Assembly (NCBI GenBank): GCA_037481875.1
Contig: JBBFKY010000003.1
Location: 55,235 to 119,234, forward strand
Reading direction: 5' to 3'
Length of the DNA: 64,000 nucleotides
DNA from: Desulfosoma sp.
GTDB lineage: Bacteria; Desulfobacterota; Syntrophobacteria; Syntrophobacterales; DSM-9756
Under the pieces are notes generated by a model. It made no database searches and was not told where the DNA came from. It was given only the letters and a program-made list of their open reading frames with translations. How positions within the stretch are numbered: the first letter of the stretch is position 1; each line of letters opens with the position of its first letter. The translations under genes and the position numbers were made by a program. Below, piece after piece: positions 37,331 to 46,647 of this stretch.

Positions 37331-37386
37331 CACAAAGCGCAGAATGAGGATGTGAAGGCCATGGGTTCCACCCCATGGCCTTTTTT
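37244..37386 (+). promoter_or_regulatory. Leucine attenuator: competing RNA hairpins
   Basis: Three alternative pairings are visible. An 11-bp perfect stem CTTTTGCGCAC (37244-37254) / GTGCGCAAAAG (37316-37326) encloses the Leu codons. A candidate antiterminator pairs GGTGGGGGAACCC (37291-37303) with GGGTTCCACCCC (37363-37374), one bulge. The terminator is AAGGCCATGGG / CCCATGGCCTT then TTTT (37355-37386). A ribosome stalled on the five-Leu run would leave 37291 onward free to form the antiterminator; one that reaches the stop at 37328 would cover it. Pairings were read by eye. Confidence 0.75.
37355..37386 (+). terminator. Rho-independent terminator of the leu attenuator
   Basis: An 11-bp stem AAGGCCATGGG/CCCATGGCCTT with a short loop and a run of six T, 25 bases after the leader peptide stop and 136 bases before leuA. 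Confidence 0.85.
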
Positions 37387-37521
37387 ATTTGCCACGAAAG
37401 GAGGTGATGGACATGGGACTTGGCGGTCCAGTGGATTTGGGTGACGACGTCGGCCCGCTTAAGGACTTGGTCAAGACTGAAAATTTTCCACAGAAACTTG
37501 TAACCAAGAAAGGATCCTTTT

Positions 37522-39036
37522 ATGAGTCGCAAAATCTATGTTTTCGACACCACACTGCGGGACGGCGAACAGGTCCCCGGAGCGAAACTCAACAGACGTC
37601 AGAAACTGGAAATCGCCGAGCAACTGGCTCGACTGGGCGTCGATATCATCGAGGCCGGCTTTCCCTGTTCTTCACCGGAAGATCTCAAGGCCGTCCAAAC
37701 CGTTGCCGAACAAGTCAAAGGCCCAGTGATTGCTGGTTTGGCTCGAGCCATTCCGGCGGATATCGATATTGCTTGGGAAGCCGTTAAGAAAGCGGAACGC
37801 CCCAGGATTCACGTTTTTCTAGGGTCCTCGGATATTCATCTTCAAAAGAAACTCCGACGTGATCGAGAAACCGCTTTGCAACAGGCGGTGGAAGCCGTTA
37901 AATATGCTAAAAAATATTGCGAGGATGTGGAATATTCCACGGAAGATGCTTCGAGAAGTGATGTGGAATACCTGTGTCGAGTGATCGACGCCTGCATCAA
38001 AGCGGGAGCGACCGTCATCAATGTGCCGGACACGGTCGGTTACGCTATTCCGGAACAGTATGGCGAACTCATTCGCACCCTACGCGAACGTGTGCCGGCT
38101 CTGGACAAAGTCATTCTCAGTGTCCATTGCCACAACGATCTCGGGTTGGCGGTCGCCAACAGTTTGGCTGCGATTCGAAACGGAGCCCAACAGGTGGAAT
38201 GCACCATCAATGGTGTGGGGGAACGTGCCGGAAACGCTTCCCTGGAAGAAATCGTCATGGCCCTTCGTATCCGCGAATCCTTCTATGATGCCCATACGGA
38301 CATTGTTACCACGGAAATCTATCGCACCAGCCGCATGGTAAGTCGGCTCATGAATATTCCTGTGCAACCCAACAAGGCCATCGTGGGTGCCAATGCTTTT
38401 GCCCATTCTTCGGGGATTCATCAGGACGGCATTCTGAAGGATCGCTCCACATACGAAATCATTCGCCCTGAGGATGTGGGCGTGAAAGCCCACAGTTTGG
38501 TGCTCACGGCTCGTTCAGGACGGGCAGCTCTTCGGCACCGCCTCAAGGAACTGGGATACAACCTCACTGACGAAGAATTCGAACGGGTTCACAAACGCTT
38601 TCTCAACGTCGCCGATCGCAAAAAAGAAATTTCAGGCCAGGATCTCACCAGCATTGTGGAAATCGAGCTCACCAAGGTGCCGGAAACCTATACGTTCCAC
38701 AGTCTGCAAATCATGAGCGGCAACACCATGCAGCCTTTGGCCTCCGTGACCCTCATGAAAGACGGACAACTCCTCACAGACGCTGCCACAGGAAACGGCC
38801 CGGTAAACGCTGTTTTCAATTGCATTGAACGGATTGTGGGAGAGGAAGGTAAACTTCGAGACTATGACCTCAAGGCGGTCACCATGGGAAAAGACGCTCT
38901 AGGGGAGGCTATGGTGCGGGTGGAAATCAAAGGGACGCTGTATTCAGGCGTCGGGACCAGCCCGGATGTTATCGAAGCCAGTGCTCGAGCATATGTGGAC
39001 GCTTTCAACCGCTTTTTTGCCAACGGAAACCTTTAG
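37522..39036 (+). CDS. leuA: 2-isopropylmalate synthase
   Basis: A 504-residue enzyme condensing acetyl-CoA with 2-ketoisovalerate, the first committed step of leucine synthesis. The catalytic TIM barrel (~1-270) has DTTLRDGEQVPG, EAGFPCSSPED, SVHCHNDLGLAVAN and GVGERAGNASLEE. The subdomain FAHSSGIHQDGILK and the C-terminal LeuA allosteric domain (~380-500) are complete, so feedback by leucine is expected. ATG 37522 has AAAGGA upstream. No other leu gene is in the window; leuA stands alone after the attenuator. Confidence 0.95.
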   Translation: MSRKIYVFDTTLRDGEQVPGAKLNRRQKLEIAEQLARLGVDIIEAGFPCSSPEDLKAVQTVAEQVKGPVIAGLARAIPADIDIAWEAVKKAERPRIHVFLGSSDIHLQKKLRRDRETALQQAVEAVKYAKKYCEDVEYSTEDASRSDVEYLCRVIDACIKAGATVINVPDTVGYAIPEQYGELIRTLRERVPALDKVILSVHCHNDLGLAVANSLAAIRNGAQQVECTINGVGERAGNASLEEIVMALRIRESFYDAHTDIVTTEIYRTSRMVSRLMNIPVQPNKAIVGANAFAHSSGIHQDGILKDRSTYEIIRPEDVGVKAHSLVLTARSGRAALRHRLKELGYNLTDEEFERVHKRFLNVADRKKEISGQDLTSIVEIELTKVPETYTFHSLQIMSGNTMQPLASVTLMKDGQLLTDAATGNGPVNAVFNCIERIVGEEGKLRDYDLKAVTMGKDALGEAMVRVEIKGTLYSGVGTSPDVIEASARAYVDAFNRFFANGNL

Positions 39037-39136
39037 TGGCTTGTGTGGCACGGCTTCTTTCTAGGGAGCGTGGGCGTCTCGCTTGGATGAGGGTCTGAGG
39101 GGGAAGGCCGCGCTTCCAGGCAAAGCGAAAACTTTT

Positions 39137-39290
39137 GTAGGGCGCACTGGTGTGTGCGCCCCGAAAACGTGCCCATGCCAGGTTTTGGGGCGGACACATC
39201 GGTCCGCCCCACCGGATTGGGTCGACATATGGGTGGTGTGGGCACGTGGATTCACCTCAGAATCCTTGAGCGGAAACATCGGTCCACCCC
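39137..39290. repeat. Three copies of the dispersed palindrome
   Basis: Units at 39137-39162 (GTAGGGCGCACTGGTGTGTGCGCCCC variant), 39185-39211 (exact GGGGCGGACACATCGGTCCGCCCC) and 39268-39290 (degenerate). They lie between the convergent ends of leuA and the AI-2E permease gene and belong to the same family as the 35-kb cluster. Confidence 0.8.
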
Positions 39291-39323
39291 TTCAAGGTGG
39301 CCGAGAAGCGTGCAGGGCCGCGT

Positions 39324-40448
39324 TTACGCTTCTTTGGTCAAGCTTTCGGGACGTTCGGGGTCAACAACACGACTGTACTCGACTTCGTAGATGTAGAGCA
39401 TGACCATGGCAAAGGCAAGAATCAGCGGGCCGTAAACAATACCGGCCAGCCCGAACCATTGAATTCCTCCCAAAATAGCCAGAAAGATATAAAATGTGGA
39501 CATGCCAGCCTGCCCTTTCATGAAAAAGGGCCTTAGAAAATTGTCGATGGACCCTACAAGGATTACACACCACAGGGTCAAAAAGACAGCTGAGCCTACT
39601 TTGCCGAGAAGGAAGAGATACACGACGGCGGGAACCCATACCAGGGCTGTCCCCACCACGGGAATAAAGGAGGTAAAGCCCATGAGTGTTCCCCAAAAGA
39701 GACCAGGGATACCCACGATTTTGAGGCCGATCCCTCCGGCTAGACCTTGCGCGACGGCCGTAAGAAAACTACCCAAAAGAGCCGAACGCGCTACGGCACG
39801 CATCTTTTGCAGAATACGGTCCTCTTGTTCTTCTCGAAGGGGAGACAGGTCCTTGACAGCGCGAATCATGGCCTCGCCGTCTCTTAGCAGATAAAAAAGA
39901 AAAAAGATGAGAAGAAAGAAACGAGTCAGGACCGTAGCCGCATCGCCAATGAGGGCGGCTCCTCGATTGATGAGAAACTGCCCCACCTTTCTACTCACGG
40001 TTAAAAGATGCTCCTCAAGCTTCAGCTGGGAAAAATCCACAAACGTCACATAAGACTCAAGCCATTCGGTTAGGTGAAGCACCTTCGGATGATCGGCGAG
40101 TTTCTGGAGGTTTCCCTGGCGAATCCATTCCGTCACCCGCCCGATGGAATCGATTCCTTGCGCCACCAGGCTGGAGACAAAAAAGATGAAGGGGATAGCG
40201 ATGAGAAATGTGACTAAGGTCACCGTGAGCAGAGCCGCCACCGTGCGTCGGCCTCGCACCCAAGAAAGTAAGCGCATGTTGAGGGGATGGAAAAGGCTTG
40301 CCAGAAGAATGGAAAACACGAGGGTATGAAGAAAAGGCTTCACCACCCCAAAAACCATGTAAAAGGAAAAAAACAAAAGCCCTAGCAAAAACCAGTGATA
40401 TCCGGCTTTCTGACCTTCCTTGCTCTGCCCTGATTTTTCTATCTGCAT
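39324..40448 (-). CDS. AI-2E/PerM-family membrane permease
   Basis: 374 residues from ATG 40448, eight bases after GAGG. Seven or eight membrane helices surround a long soluble segment (~75-160). Family features: paired N-terminal helices around RGRRTVAALLTV, GIPGLFWGTLMGFTSFIPVVGTALVWVPA, and the C-terminal GSIDNFLRPFFMKGQAGMSTFYIFLAILGGI-type segment. Members transport varied small molecules or Na+/H+; the function here is unknown. Last gene of the rlmD-pbp-lipoprotein run. Confidence 0.88.
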   Translation of the reverse strand: MQIEKSGQSKEGQKAGYHWFLLGLLFFSFYMVFGVVKPFLHTLVFSILLASLFHPLNMRLLSWVRGRRTVAALLTVTLVTFLIAIPFIFFVSSLVAQGIDSIGRVTEWIRQGNLQKLADHPKVLHLTEWLESYVTFVDFSQLKLEEHLLTVSRKVGQFLINRGAALIGDAATVLTRFFLLIFFLFYLLRDGEAMIRAVKDLSPLREEQEDRILQKMRAVARSALLGSFLTAVAQGLAGGIGLKIVGIPGLFWGTLMGFTSFIPVVGTALVWVPAVVYLFLLGKVGSAVFLTLWCVILVGSIDNFLRPFFMKGQAGMSTFYIFLAILGGIQWFGLAGIVYGPLILAFAMVMLYIYEVEYSRVVDPERPESLTKEA

Positions 40449-40522
40449 CCAGACCGCCTCATGCCATTTGACGAAGCCACCCCACGCCGGTCTCCTCTCG
40501 ATCGAAATGCACCCACCGCTTG

Positions 40523-41116
40523 TCATGGCAGCCGCTGGGCTTTTTCCTTATAGGACTTGGCGTTCTCAGGCTGATTGAGCATCTCGTAAAGGAAAGACTG
40601 CAAAAGATAGGTTTCCCGAAGATCCTTGGGCTTATCCGCCAGGAGAATTTCCGCTTTTTTGGCAAACTCCAGGGAACGTTTTGGAGCGTTTTTCTGCAAC
40701 CACACTTTGGCCAAACCCAAAAAGGCCAAGCCGTTATATCCATCCACCTGGACGGCCTGTTCGTAAAATCCCAAGGCTTTGTCCAGCTCCCCTTTACTCA
40801 AGGCCCGATCCCCTTCTTGAGTAAGCTGCACCGAGGCGAGGTACTGGGGAGAGGGTTCCTTTGGCGGTTTTACGACAGGAGTCGGGCTAAGGGGTTGTTC
40901 TTGAACCTGAGGCAATGGTTTCTCCTTGATAGGTGTCGAAGGGGAAGTCGCAGGCTTTGGGGTGGGCTCAGGGGACGGGGGTGTTTCCGTTTTCGGAGTC
41001 GGACCGGCCCACGGTCCCGGAAGAACCACGGGTTTCTTGGGCGTGCACCCCAAAAGGAACACCAATCCAACACAGGTCCAAAGAATACCTACGCCGATTG
41101 CTCGTAAAGTGCTCAT
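40523..41116 (-). CDS. TPR-containing lipoprotein
   Basis: 197 residues from ATG 41116. A lipoprotein signal ends in the lipobox LLGC (Cys about 23). A Pro/Thr/Ser/Lys-rich spacer (~25-85) would cross the periplasm. A small TPR-like helical domain (~95-195; LTQEGDRALSKGELDKALGFYEQAVQ) ends the protein. It follows the penicillin-binding protein gene by 71 bases, so it may be an activator-like or envelope partner; that is inference only. Confidence 0.8.
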   Translation of the reverse strand: MSTLRAIGVGILWTCVGLVFLLGCTPKKPVVLPGPWAGPTPKTETPPSPEPTPKPATSPSTPIKEKPLPQVQEQPLSPTPVVKPPKEPSPQYLASVQLTQEGDRALSKGELDKALGFYEQAVQVDGYNGLAFLGLAKVWLQKNAPKRSLEFAKKAEILLADKPKDLRETYLLQSFLYEMLNQPENAKSYKEKAQRLP

Positions 41117-41187
41117 GAACAATTCCTTCAAGTTCTCACCGGCTTGCCCGAGAAAATGCCTTAGGGTACGGAAGGAGCTTCTTTTCG

Positions 41188-43458
41188 TCAACGGCCATGA
41201 AGAGGACACACACTCACTGGAACCCGTTCTTCCAGAAAAAAAACCGATCTTGTGTTCGGACACCCTTCGGTGGCCGGTTCACCCGATTCGATGCACACCA
41301 AACGCTCCACGACGCCGGGAGGCACGGCAAAAGGTTGTGGAGCGATCCAGGGGCGAATATTCTTCATGAAACGAGCCCAGAGACGCAGAGCTCCCGTCGC
41401 CCCGCTCAGCCCCGTGGATCGATTGTCATCAAAACCCACCCACACCAAAGCCAGCAGATCACTGGTATAGCCCACAAACCATGAATCCCTGTAATCGCTT
41501 GTGGTCCCGGTCTTTCCTGCACATGGAAAAGTAATCCCCAGGGAAGCCAATCCTCGGGCCGTGCCCTCTTCCACCACATTCTGAAGCATCTGTGTGATAA
41601 GATAAGCTTTTGAAGCACTTGTGACGGTGGTCATTTCCATATGACGTCGTTCCAAAACGGTTCCCTTGGGCGTGACCACCTTGCGGATCGTCACAAGTTC
41701 CGGTCTTTGCCCTTCGTTGGCCAATGCGGTATAGGCTCCTGCCAGCTCCAGCGGTGTCACTTCAAAGGCCCCCAGGGCCAAAGACGGATAAGGATCGAGC
41801 CTGGATCGAAACCCCAACCTTCTTGCCGTCTTCACCACCTGCTCGAAACCGATCTGAGATGCCAAGTTCACGGTAGCGGCGTTCAAAGAATACGTGAGGG
41901 CTTCCTGTATCGTCACCAAGCCACGATATCGTCCGTCATAGTTTCTCGGTGTCCATACCGTGTCCCCCACCTTGTAGACTTTGGGTGCGTCTTCGATACG
42001 GCTGATGGGAGTCCACTGATCCAGGGCGCTGAGGTAAACAAAGGGTTTAAAGGCGGAACCTGGTTGTCGATGCGCCTGAAGGGCTCGATTAAAAGTACTG
42101 ACGGCATAATCCCTGCCACCCACAAGAGCGGTCAGCGCTCCGGTCTTGGGATGCACCACCACCAAAGCGGCTTGCAACACTTCTGTGGGATCTTCCGCAC
42201 GCAGCCGAGGATGACGCGCTTCCAGCTCGGCCATGCCTTCTCGAACAGCCTTTTCCGCTTCCCAGGCTATTTCCGGATGATAGGCGGTGTAGACGGCAAG
42301 ACCTTCCGAAGCCAGGGTCTCCTTGGAATAAAGAGCTTCCATTTGGGCCTTGACAAGGTCGATGTAATAGGGGGCGGCTGTACTAAAAACCGGGCGTGGC
42401 GCTGTTCGTAGAGGTTCCGATAAAGCCTTCTCGTAGTCTTCCGCCGTGATGAACCCAAGCTCCCGCATGCGCTGCAACACCACGTTGCGCCTCTCGCGGC
42501 ACAACTCAAGATTCCTGTAAGGCGAATACCGATTGGGAGCCTGAATCATGCCGGCCAGCACCGCCGACTCCCCAAGGCTTAAGTCTTCCACATTGCGCCC
42601 GAAATAAACTTGGGCGGCTTCTCCGATACCGTGAATGGCCATGGAACGCCATTGTCCCAGGTAGATTTCGTTGAGGTACATTTCCAAAATATTTTCTTTG
42701 GAATACCGAGCTTCCAGCACCAAGGCCATAGCGGCTTCCAGCAACTTTCTTTTGAGCGTCCTTTCCGGTTCCAGAAAGTAATTTTTCACCAGTTGCTGGG
42801 TGATGGTGGAACCTCCCTGAACAATGCGGCGAGCCATAATATCCGCCCATAAAGCACGAGCGATGCCCCACCAGTCGATCCCTCTGTGTTCGAAAAACCT
42901 GCGGTCTTCAATGGCGACCACGGCCTTGATCAAATGATCCGGCACCTCTTTGAGTCGTATCAGCAGTCGGCTTTCTCGATTTTCACCGAAAAGACGAGCG
43001 AGCACCACAGGCTCCACTTCCACGTAAGGGCGACTCGTGCCCGATTCCTCAAGACCCGCTACACGGTCCCCCTGAAATCGAAGGACCACTTCTCGGGATT
43101 TGAGCTCGGTGCCCGGATAAGAAAACTCCCGAAAAAAGACGCGAATTTCATCCTTTGTGCGCGAATATTCGCCGGGTCCAGGCTTTGGTGCCGCCGTCAA
43201 TCGGTATCCTCGAGCGGCCAAAACATCTTCGAACCGGGCTAAACCCACCGGCATGCCGGGGTAGATCATGATGGAATCACTCAAGACCACAGCCGGAACA
43301 CTCCACAAACGTCCGGCAAAACGTTTTTCAATGGCGTGTGCCAGATAAACATAGCCGGCAAAGATTCCCGCACCGCAAAGAATCCCCAAGGCCGCGAAGA
43401 TTCCCAACAGACGGCGACTCCAAGATTTTTGCTTTTTTAAAGAAAACTTGAAGGTCAT
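41188..43458 (-). CDS. Bifunctional penicillin-binding protein 1 (PBP1b type)
   Basis: 756 residues from ATG 43458, which overlaps the rlmD stop (ATGA). One membrane helix (~17-45) anchors it. A UB2H-like region (~75-150) is followed by the glycosyltransferase domain with catalytic Glu about 184 (EDRRFFEHRGID) and QGGSTITQQLVKN. The transpeptidase domain has SAFK (Ser about 468), SLN (524-526) and KTG (649-651), all intact. It polymerises and cross-links peptidoglycan. The C-terminal tail has cysteines (CIESGEPATEGCP, CPLHGR). Confidence 0.93.
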   Translation of the reverse strand: MTFKFSLKKQKSWSRRLLGIFAALGILCGAGIFAGYVYLAHAIEKRFAGRLWSVPAVVLSDSIMIYPGMPVGLARFEDVLAARGYRLTAAPKPGPGEYSRTKDEIRVFFREFSYPGTELKSREVVLRFQGDRVAGLEESGTSRPYVEVEPVVLARLFGENRESRLLIRLKEVPDHLIKAVVAIEDRRFFEHRGIDWWGIARALWADIMARRIVQGGSTITQQLVKNYFLEPERTLKRKLLEAAMALVLEARYSKENILEMYLNEIYLGQWRSMAIHGIGEAAQVYFGRNVEDLSLGESAVLAGMIQAPNRYSPYRNLELCRERRNVVLQRMRELGFITAEDYEKALSEPLRTAPRPVFSTAAPYYIDLVKAQMEALYSKETLASEGLAVYTAYHPEIAWEAEKAVREGMAELEARHPRLRAEDPTEVLQAALVVVHPKTGALTALVGGRDYAVSTFNRALQAHRQPGSAFKPFVYLSALDQWTPISRIEDAPKVYKVGDTVWTPRNYDGRYRGLVTIQEALTYSLNAATVNLASQIGFEQVVKTARRLGFRSRLDPYPSLALGAFEVTPLELAGAYTALANEGQRPELVTIRKVVTPKGTVLERRHMEMTTVTSASKAYLITQMLQNVVEEGTARGLASLGITFPCAGKTGTTSDYRDSWFVGYTSDLLALVWVGFDDNRSTGLSGATGALRLWARFMKNIRPWIAPQPFAVPPGVVERLVCIESGEPATEGCPNTRSVFFLEERVPVSVCPLHGR

Positions 43459-44873
43459 TTGAGATCCAACCGTACGACACATTCAATGTGCGGTGTATGG
43501 GGAAAAAGATCAAAAGGACGCACAAAGTGAACCTTGTACCCTTCCGATAGTGCGGTCAGATCCCGAGCCAAAGTCGATGGGTTGCAGGACACGGCCACAA
43601 TGCGCCGAGGTCTTAGTTCAAGAAGGGCTTTGACCACCTTGGGATGCATGCCGGAACGTGGGGGATCGGTGATGATCACATCAGGTTTTCCACCAAAAGC
43701 ATCAAGAGACGAGTGCCGAAGCACGTCTTTAAGATCCCCGACAAAAAACCGGCAGTTCTCCACGCCGTTCAGCGCGGCGTTTCGGTAAGCGTCCGAGACG
43801 GCCTCTGGCACCAACTCAAACCCCGTGACCCGACGTGCTTGGCCCGCTACGGTCAAGGCAATGCTTCCCGTGCCACAATACAGGTCCCACACCGTTTCCG
43901 TCCCCGTCAGCTCAGCGCTTTCGACAATCGCCGCATAGAGCCGCTCCGCTCCCAGCGTGTTTGTCTGAAAAAAGGACTGGGCGGAAATATGAAATCGAAG
44001 GGAGCCCACATGCTCTTCAATGGCTCCCGATCCCCAAAGCACTCGAGGCTCCTCACCCTGAGCCACCTGGGCTCGCGTTCGGTTCACGGAATGCACAAAG
44101 GTGGTCACAGAGGGCCCTTGAGATTCCAACACTCGAGCCATGCGCTCCACGGCGCGCTCCACCTCGGAACCCTCCGCCGTAATGAGATGCACAAGGCGTT
44201 GCCCTGTCTTCTTGCCTTCCCGCACCACCACAAAGCGCCAAACCCCTTGATGCGTCCGAATATGGTAGGGCGGCAGGCCGCTTTCCTTGGCCGCACGCCG
44301 CACAATCTCCACCACCGTCATGGCTTCCGAGGATTCCAGACGGCAGTCGTGAACATCAAACACTCGGTCGTAACGGCCTCGCACATGCAACCCCAAAGCG
44401 AAACCGCGGTCGTAGAAAACTTCATTGCACGCCATTTCGTTCGAGGACAGCCATCGATACGCCGAAAAGGTGAATTCCATCTTGTTGCGGTACTCATACA
44501 GGGCCGGAGACGGTGTCACCTCAACGATGGGAAAATCCTGCGTTCTTGAAAGTGAAGCCAGAGACTCACACACATGGCGGTGTTTCCAGGCCAGTTGCTG
44601 TGCATAATCCAAATCCTGCCACAGGCAGCCGCCGCACACACCGAAATGAGCACACACAGGTTGCACCTGATGTGGAGAGGGCTGCAGCACTTCAAGCACA
44701 TAGCCTTCGGCGTAATTGGCTTTCTTTTTGGTGATCCGCACGCGGACCTTTTGCCCGGGCAGTGCCCGCTCCATAAAAACCACAAAGCCGTCCAGACGGC
44801 TGATGGCTTTCCCTCCGAACACAAGCTTGTCCACAAGGAGCTCCAGTTCAACGCCCTTGCGAAGAGACTCCAT
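43455..44873 (-). CDS. rlmD: 23S rRNA (uracil-5-)-methyltransferase, RlmD/RumA family
   Basis: About 472 residues. An N-terminal TRAM domain (~5-65) is followed by the [4Fe-4S] motif CAHFGVCGGCLWQDLDYAQQ. The SAM-binding domain has WDLYCGTGSIAL and TDPPRSGMHP, and the catalytic VSCNPSTLARDL carries the nucleophilic Cys. The 23S U1939 target is typical but not proven; related enzymes act at U747 or on tRNA. ATG 44873 is preferred; a TTG lies at 44900. First gene of this operon. Confidence 0.88.
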   Translation of the reverse strand: MESLRKGVELELLVDKLVFGGKAISRLDGFVVFMERALPGQKVRVRITKKKANYAEGYVLEVLQPSPHQVQPVCAHFGVCGGCLWQDLDYAQQLAWKHRHVCESLASLSRTQDFPIVEVTPSPALYEYRNKMEFTFSAYRWLSSNEMACNEVFYDRGFALGLHVRGRYDRVFDVHDCRLESSEAMTVVEIVRRAAKESGLPPYHIRTHQGVWRFVVVREGKKTGQRLVHLITAEGSEVERAVERMARVLESQGPSVTTFVHSVNRTRAQVAQGEEPRVLWGSGAIEEHVGSLRFHISAQSFFQTNTLGAERLYAAIVESAELTGTETVWDLYCGTGSIALTVAGQARRVTGFELVPEAVSDAYRNAALNGVENCRFFVGDLKDVLRHSSLDAFGGKPDVIITDPPRSGMHPKVVKALLELRPRRIVAVSCNPSTLARDLTALSEGYKVHFVRPFDLFPHTPHIECVVRLDLK

Positions 44874-45009
44874 CACTTCCCGTTCCTTTCCCGTCGTCAA
44901 AGGTCTGGTGCAAAATAAGTGTTCTATGCTAATAGATACGCCCTCGGAACACCAGAGCCTTTGTTCCGAAATCTTTGCATGCTTCTAAAAGGTGACGGAG
45001 CCGGCGCCC

Positions 45010-45864
45010 ATGCGATCCCTTCAAACCTATGGAAGACTCATCAAGTTCAGCCACACCGTGTTCGCTCTGCCCTTTGCTCTGGCCGCCGTCACACTCGCTC
45101 ACCAGGAAAAACCGCTCACCTTGGCTTCTCTTGTCTGGATTCTCTTGGCTATGGTTGGAGCCCGTTCGGCGGCCATGGGATTCAACCGCTTGGTGGACGC
45201 GCGCTTTGATCGCCTCAACCCGAGAACAGCCGATCGCCCTTCGGTGACTGGAGAAATTTCCACGCGAGCCATGGTTTTCTTTATTGCGGGATCATCCCTA
45301 CTTTTCATTTTCAGCGCCGCAATGCTTGGACCTCTCTGCCTAAAACTTTCCGTCCCCTGCCTGGCTGTGCTCTTTGGGTATTCGTACACCAAGCGCTTCA
45401 CGGCAGCTTCGCATCTGTACTTAGGAGCCGCCATCGGGTTGGCTCCCATCGGAGCCTGGATCGCTGTCACCGGATCCCTGAACCCGCGCATTCTTCTGCT
45501 TTCAGCCGCTCTCATGACCTACATCGCCGGTTTTGATATTCTCTATGCTTGTCAGGACGTGGATTTTGACCGGACCATGGGCCTGTACAGTTTGCCTTCT
45601 CGATGGGGTATTCCTCAGGCTTTGCGCCTTGCCGCAGCCCTGCACGGAATAACCGTGGTTTGTCTTTTCGGCTTCGGTCTCGCTTTTCAAAGAGGTCGCA
45701 TCTTTTATCTCTTTCTTTGTGCCATTGTGGGACTCCTTTTTTTGGAACACCGGCTTGTACGCCCTCATCGGCTCGATCGAATTCCCATAGCGTTTTTCCA
45801 TGTGAACAGTGTGGTGTCCATCCTCTTGCTTGCCGCCGTATGGCTGGATGTCACTTTGATGTAG
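45010..45864 (+). CDS. UbiA-family prenyltransferase, menaquinone (MqnP-like)
   Basis: About 284 residues from ATG 45010; an in-frame GTG lies at 44992. The two Asp-rich motifs that bind the prenyl diphosphate are NRLVDARFDRLNPRT (~61-75) and YACQDVDFDRTMGL (~178-191), within about eight membrane helices. It attaches a polyprenyl chain to an aromatic acid. With the downstream UbiE and large UbiD genes, it fits the prenyltransferase of the futalosine menaquinone route; 4-hydroxybenzoate polyprenyltransferase is the alternative name for the same fold. Confidence 0.88.
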   Translation: MRSLQTYGRLIKFSHTVFALPFALAAVTLAHQEKPLTLASLVWILLAMVGARSAAMGFNRLVDARFDRLNPRTADRPSVTGEISTRAMVFFIAGSSLLFIFSAAMLGPLCLKLSVPCLAVLFGYSYTKRFTAASHLYLGAAIGLAPIGAWIAVTGSLNPRILLLSAALMTYIAGFDILYACQDVDFDRTMGLYSLPSRWGIPQALRLAAALHGITVVCLFGFGLAFQRGRIFYLFLCAIVGLLFLEHRLVRPHRLDRIPIAFFHVNSVVSILLLAAVWLDVTLM

Positions 45865-45909
45865 AGACCGCAGTGCCGACGTTCTGACGTGTTCTTGAGG
45901 AGCTTTTCC

Positions 45910-46647
45910 GTGTCGAATGTGTCTTTGGAAAAAAGTCCGCACCGCATGGGATCCATGTTTGATCGGATTGCGGCGACCTATGATTTCTTGAATCACTTTC
46001 TTTCCATGGGTTTGGACCTGTGGTGGCGACGTCAAGCGGTGCAAGCCCTGTGGCGTTTGACACCGCAGGCTCATAGGGTGCTGGATGTGGCTACGGGAAC
46101 GGGTGATCTGGCTTTCGCCATGCTTCGAGGCCGACCCCATGTTCACCTTGTAGGTCTTGATGTGGCTCGAAACATGCTTCGCAGGGCCGCCGAAAAACGC
46201 CGCGCCTCCTCCATTTCCGCGTCCCGATACAGCCTCGTGGCGGCGGATGCCCTTAACATGCCGTTTCCCGACCATTGTTTTGATGCCCTCATGATCGCCT
46301 ACGGGATTCGAAATCTGCCGGATATTTCTCAGGCCTTTCGAGAATTTCGACGTGTGCTTCGTCCCGGGGCTCATGTGCTCATTTTGGAATTCACCCTGCC
46401 TCGTCAGCCCGTCCTGAGAAACGCTTACAGGTTTTACTTTGAAAACATCCTTCCACGCCTTGGAGGCTGGGTGTCACGGGACCGTGAAGCTTACCAGTAT
46501 CTTCCGGCATCCGTAGGAGCCTTTATCAGTCCGGAAGCCATGAGCGATCTCGGGGCGTCGGAAGGCTTTGAAACACGCTGCATACGGCTTCTCACCGCAG
46601 GGATCACCTATTACTGGATCGGCCGATGCTCAAAGGATGAACCATGA
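45910..46647 (+). CDS. ubiE: Demethylmenaquinone methyltransferase (UbiE/MenG)
   Basis: 245 residues; GTG 45910 follows GAGGA at eight bases. SAM-dependent C-methylation of the prenylated naphthoquinol. Family signatures: MFDRIAATYDFLNHFLSMG, VLDVATGTGDLA, GLDVARNMLRRA, AYGIRNLPDISQAFREFRRVLRPG and YQYLPASVGAF. Its stop overlaps the start of the UbiD-like gene (ATGA), so the two are translationally coupled. Confidence 0.94.
   Translation: MSNVSLEKSPHRMGSMFDRIAATYDFLNHFLSMGLDLWWRRQAVQALWRLTPQAHRVLDVATGTGDLAFAMLRGRPHVHLVGLDVARNMLRRAAEKRRASSISASRYSLVAADALNMPFPDHCFDALMIAYGIRNLPDISQAFREFRRVLRPGAHVLILEFTLPRQPVLRNAYRFYFENILPRLGGWVSRDREAYQYLPASVGAFISPEAMSDLGASEGFETRCIRLLTAGITYYWIGRCSKDEP

Noticed and set aside
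37389-37787. Protein-coding gene overlapping the leuA start
   Set aside because: Beyond codon 37 it is leuA in another phase; the strong ribosome-binding site is noted as a finding but does not prove a gene.
45502-46374. Minus-strand frame of 290 codons antisense to ubiA and ubiE
   Set aside because: No motif or start signals; ubiA and ubiE are certain on the plus strand.
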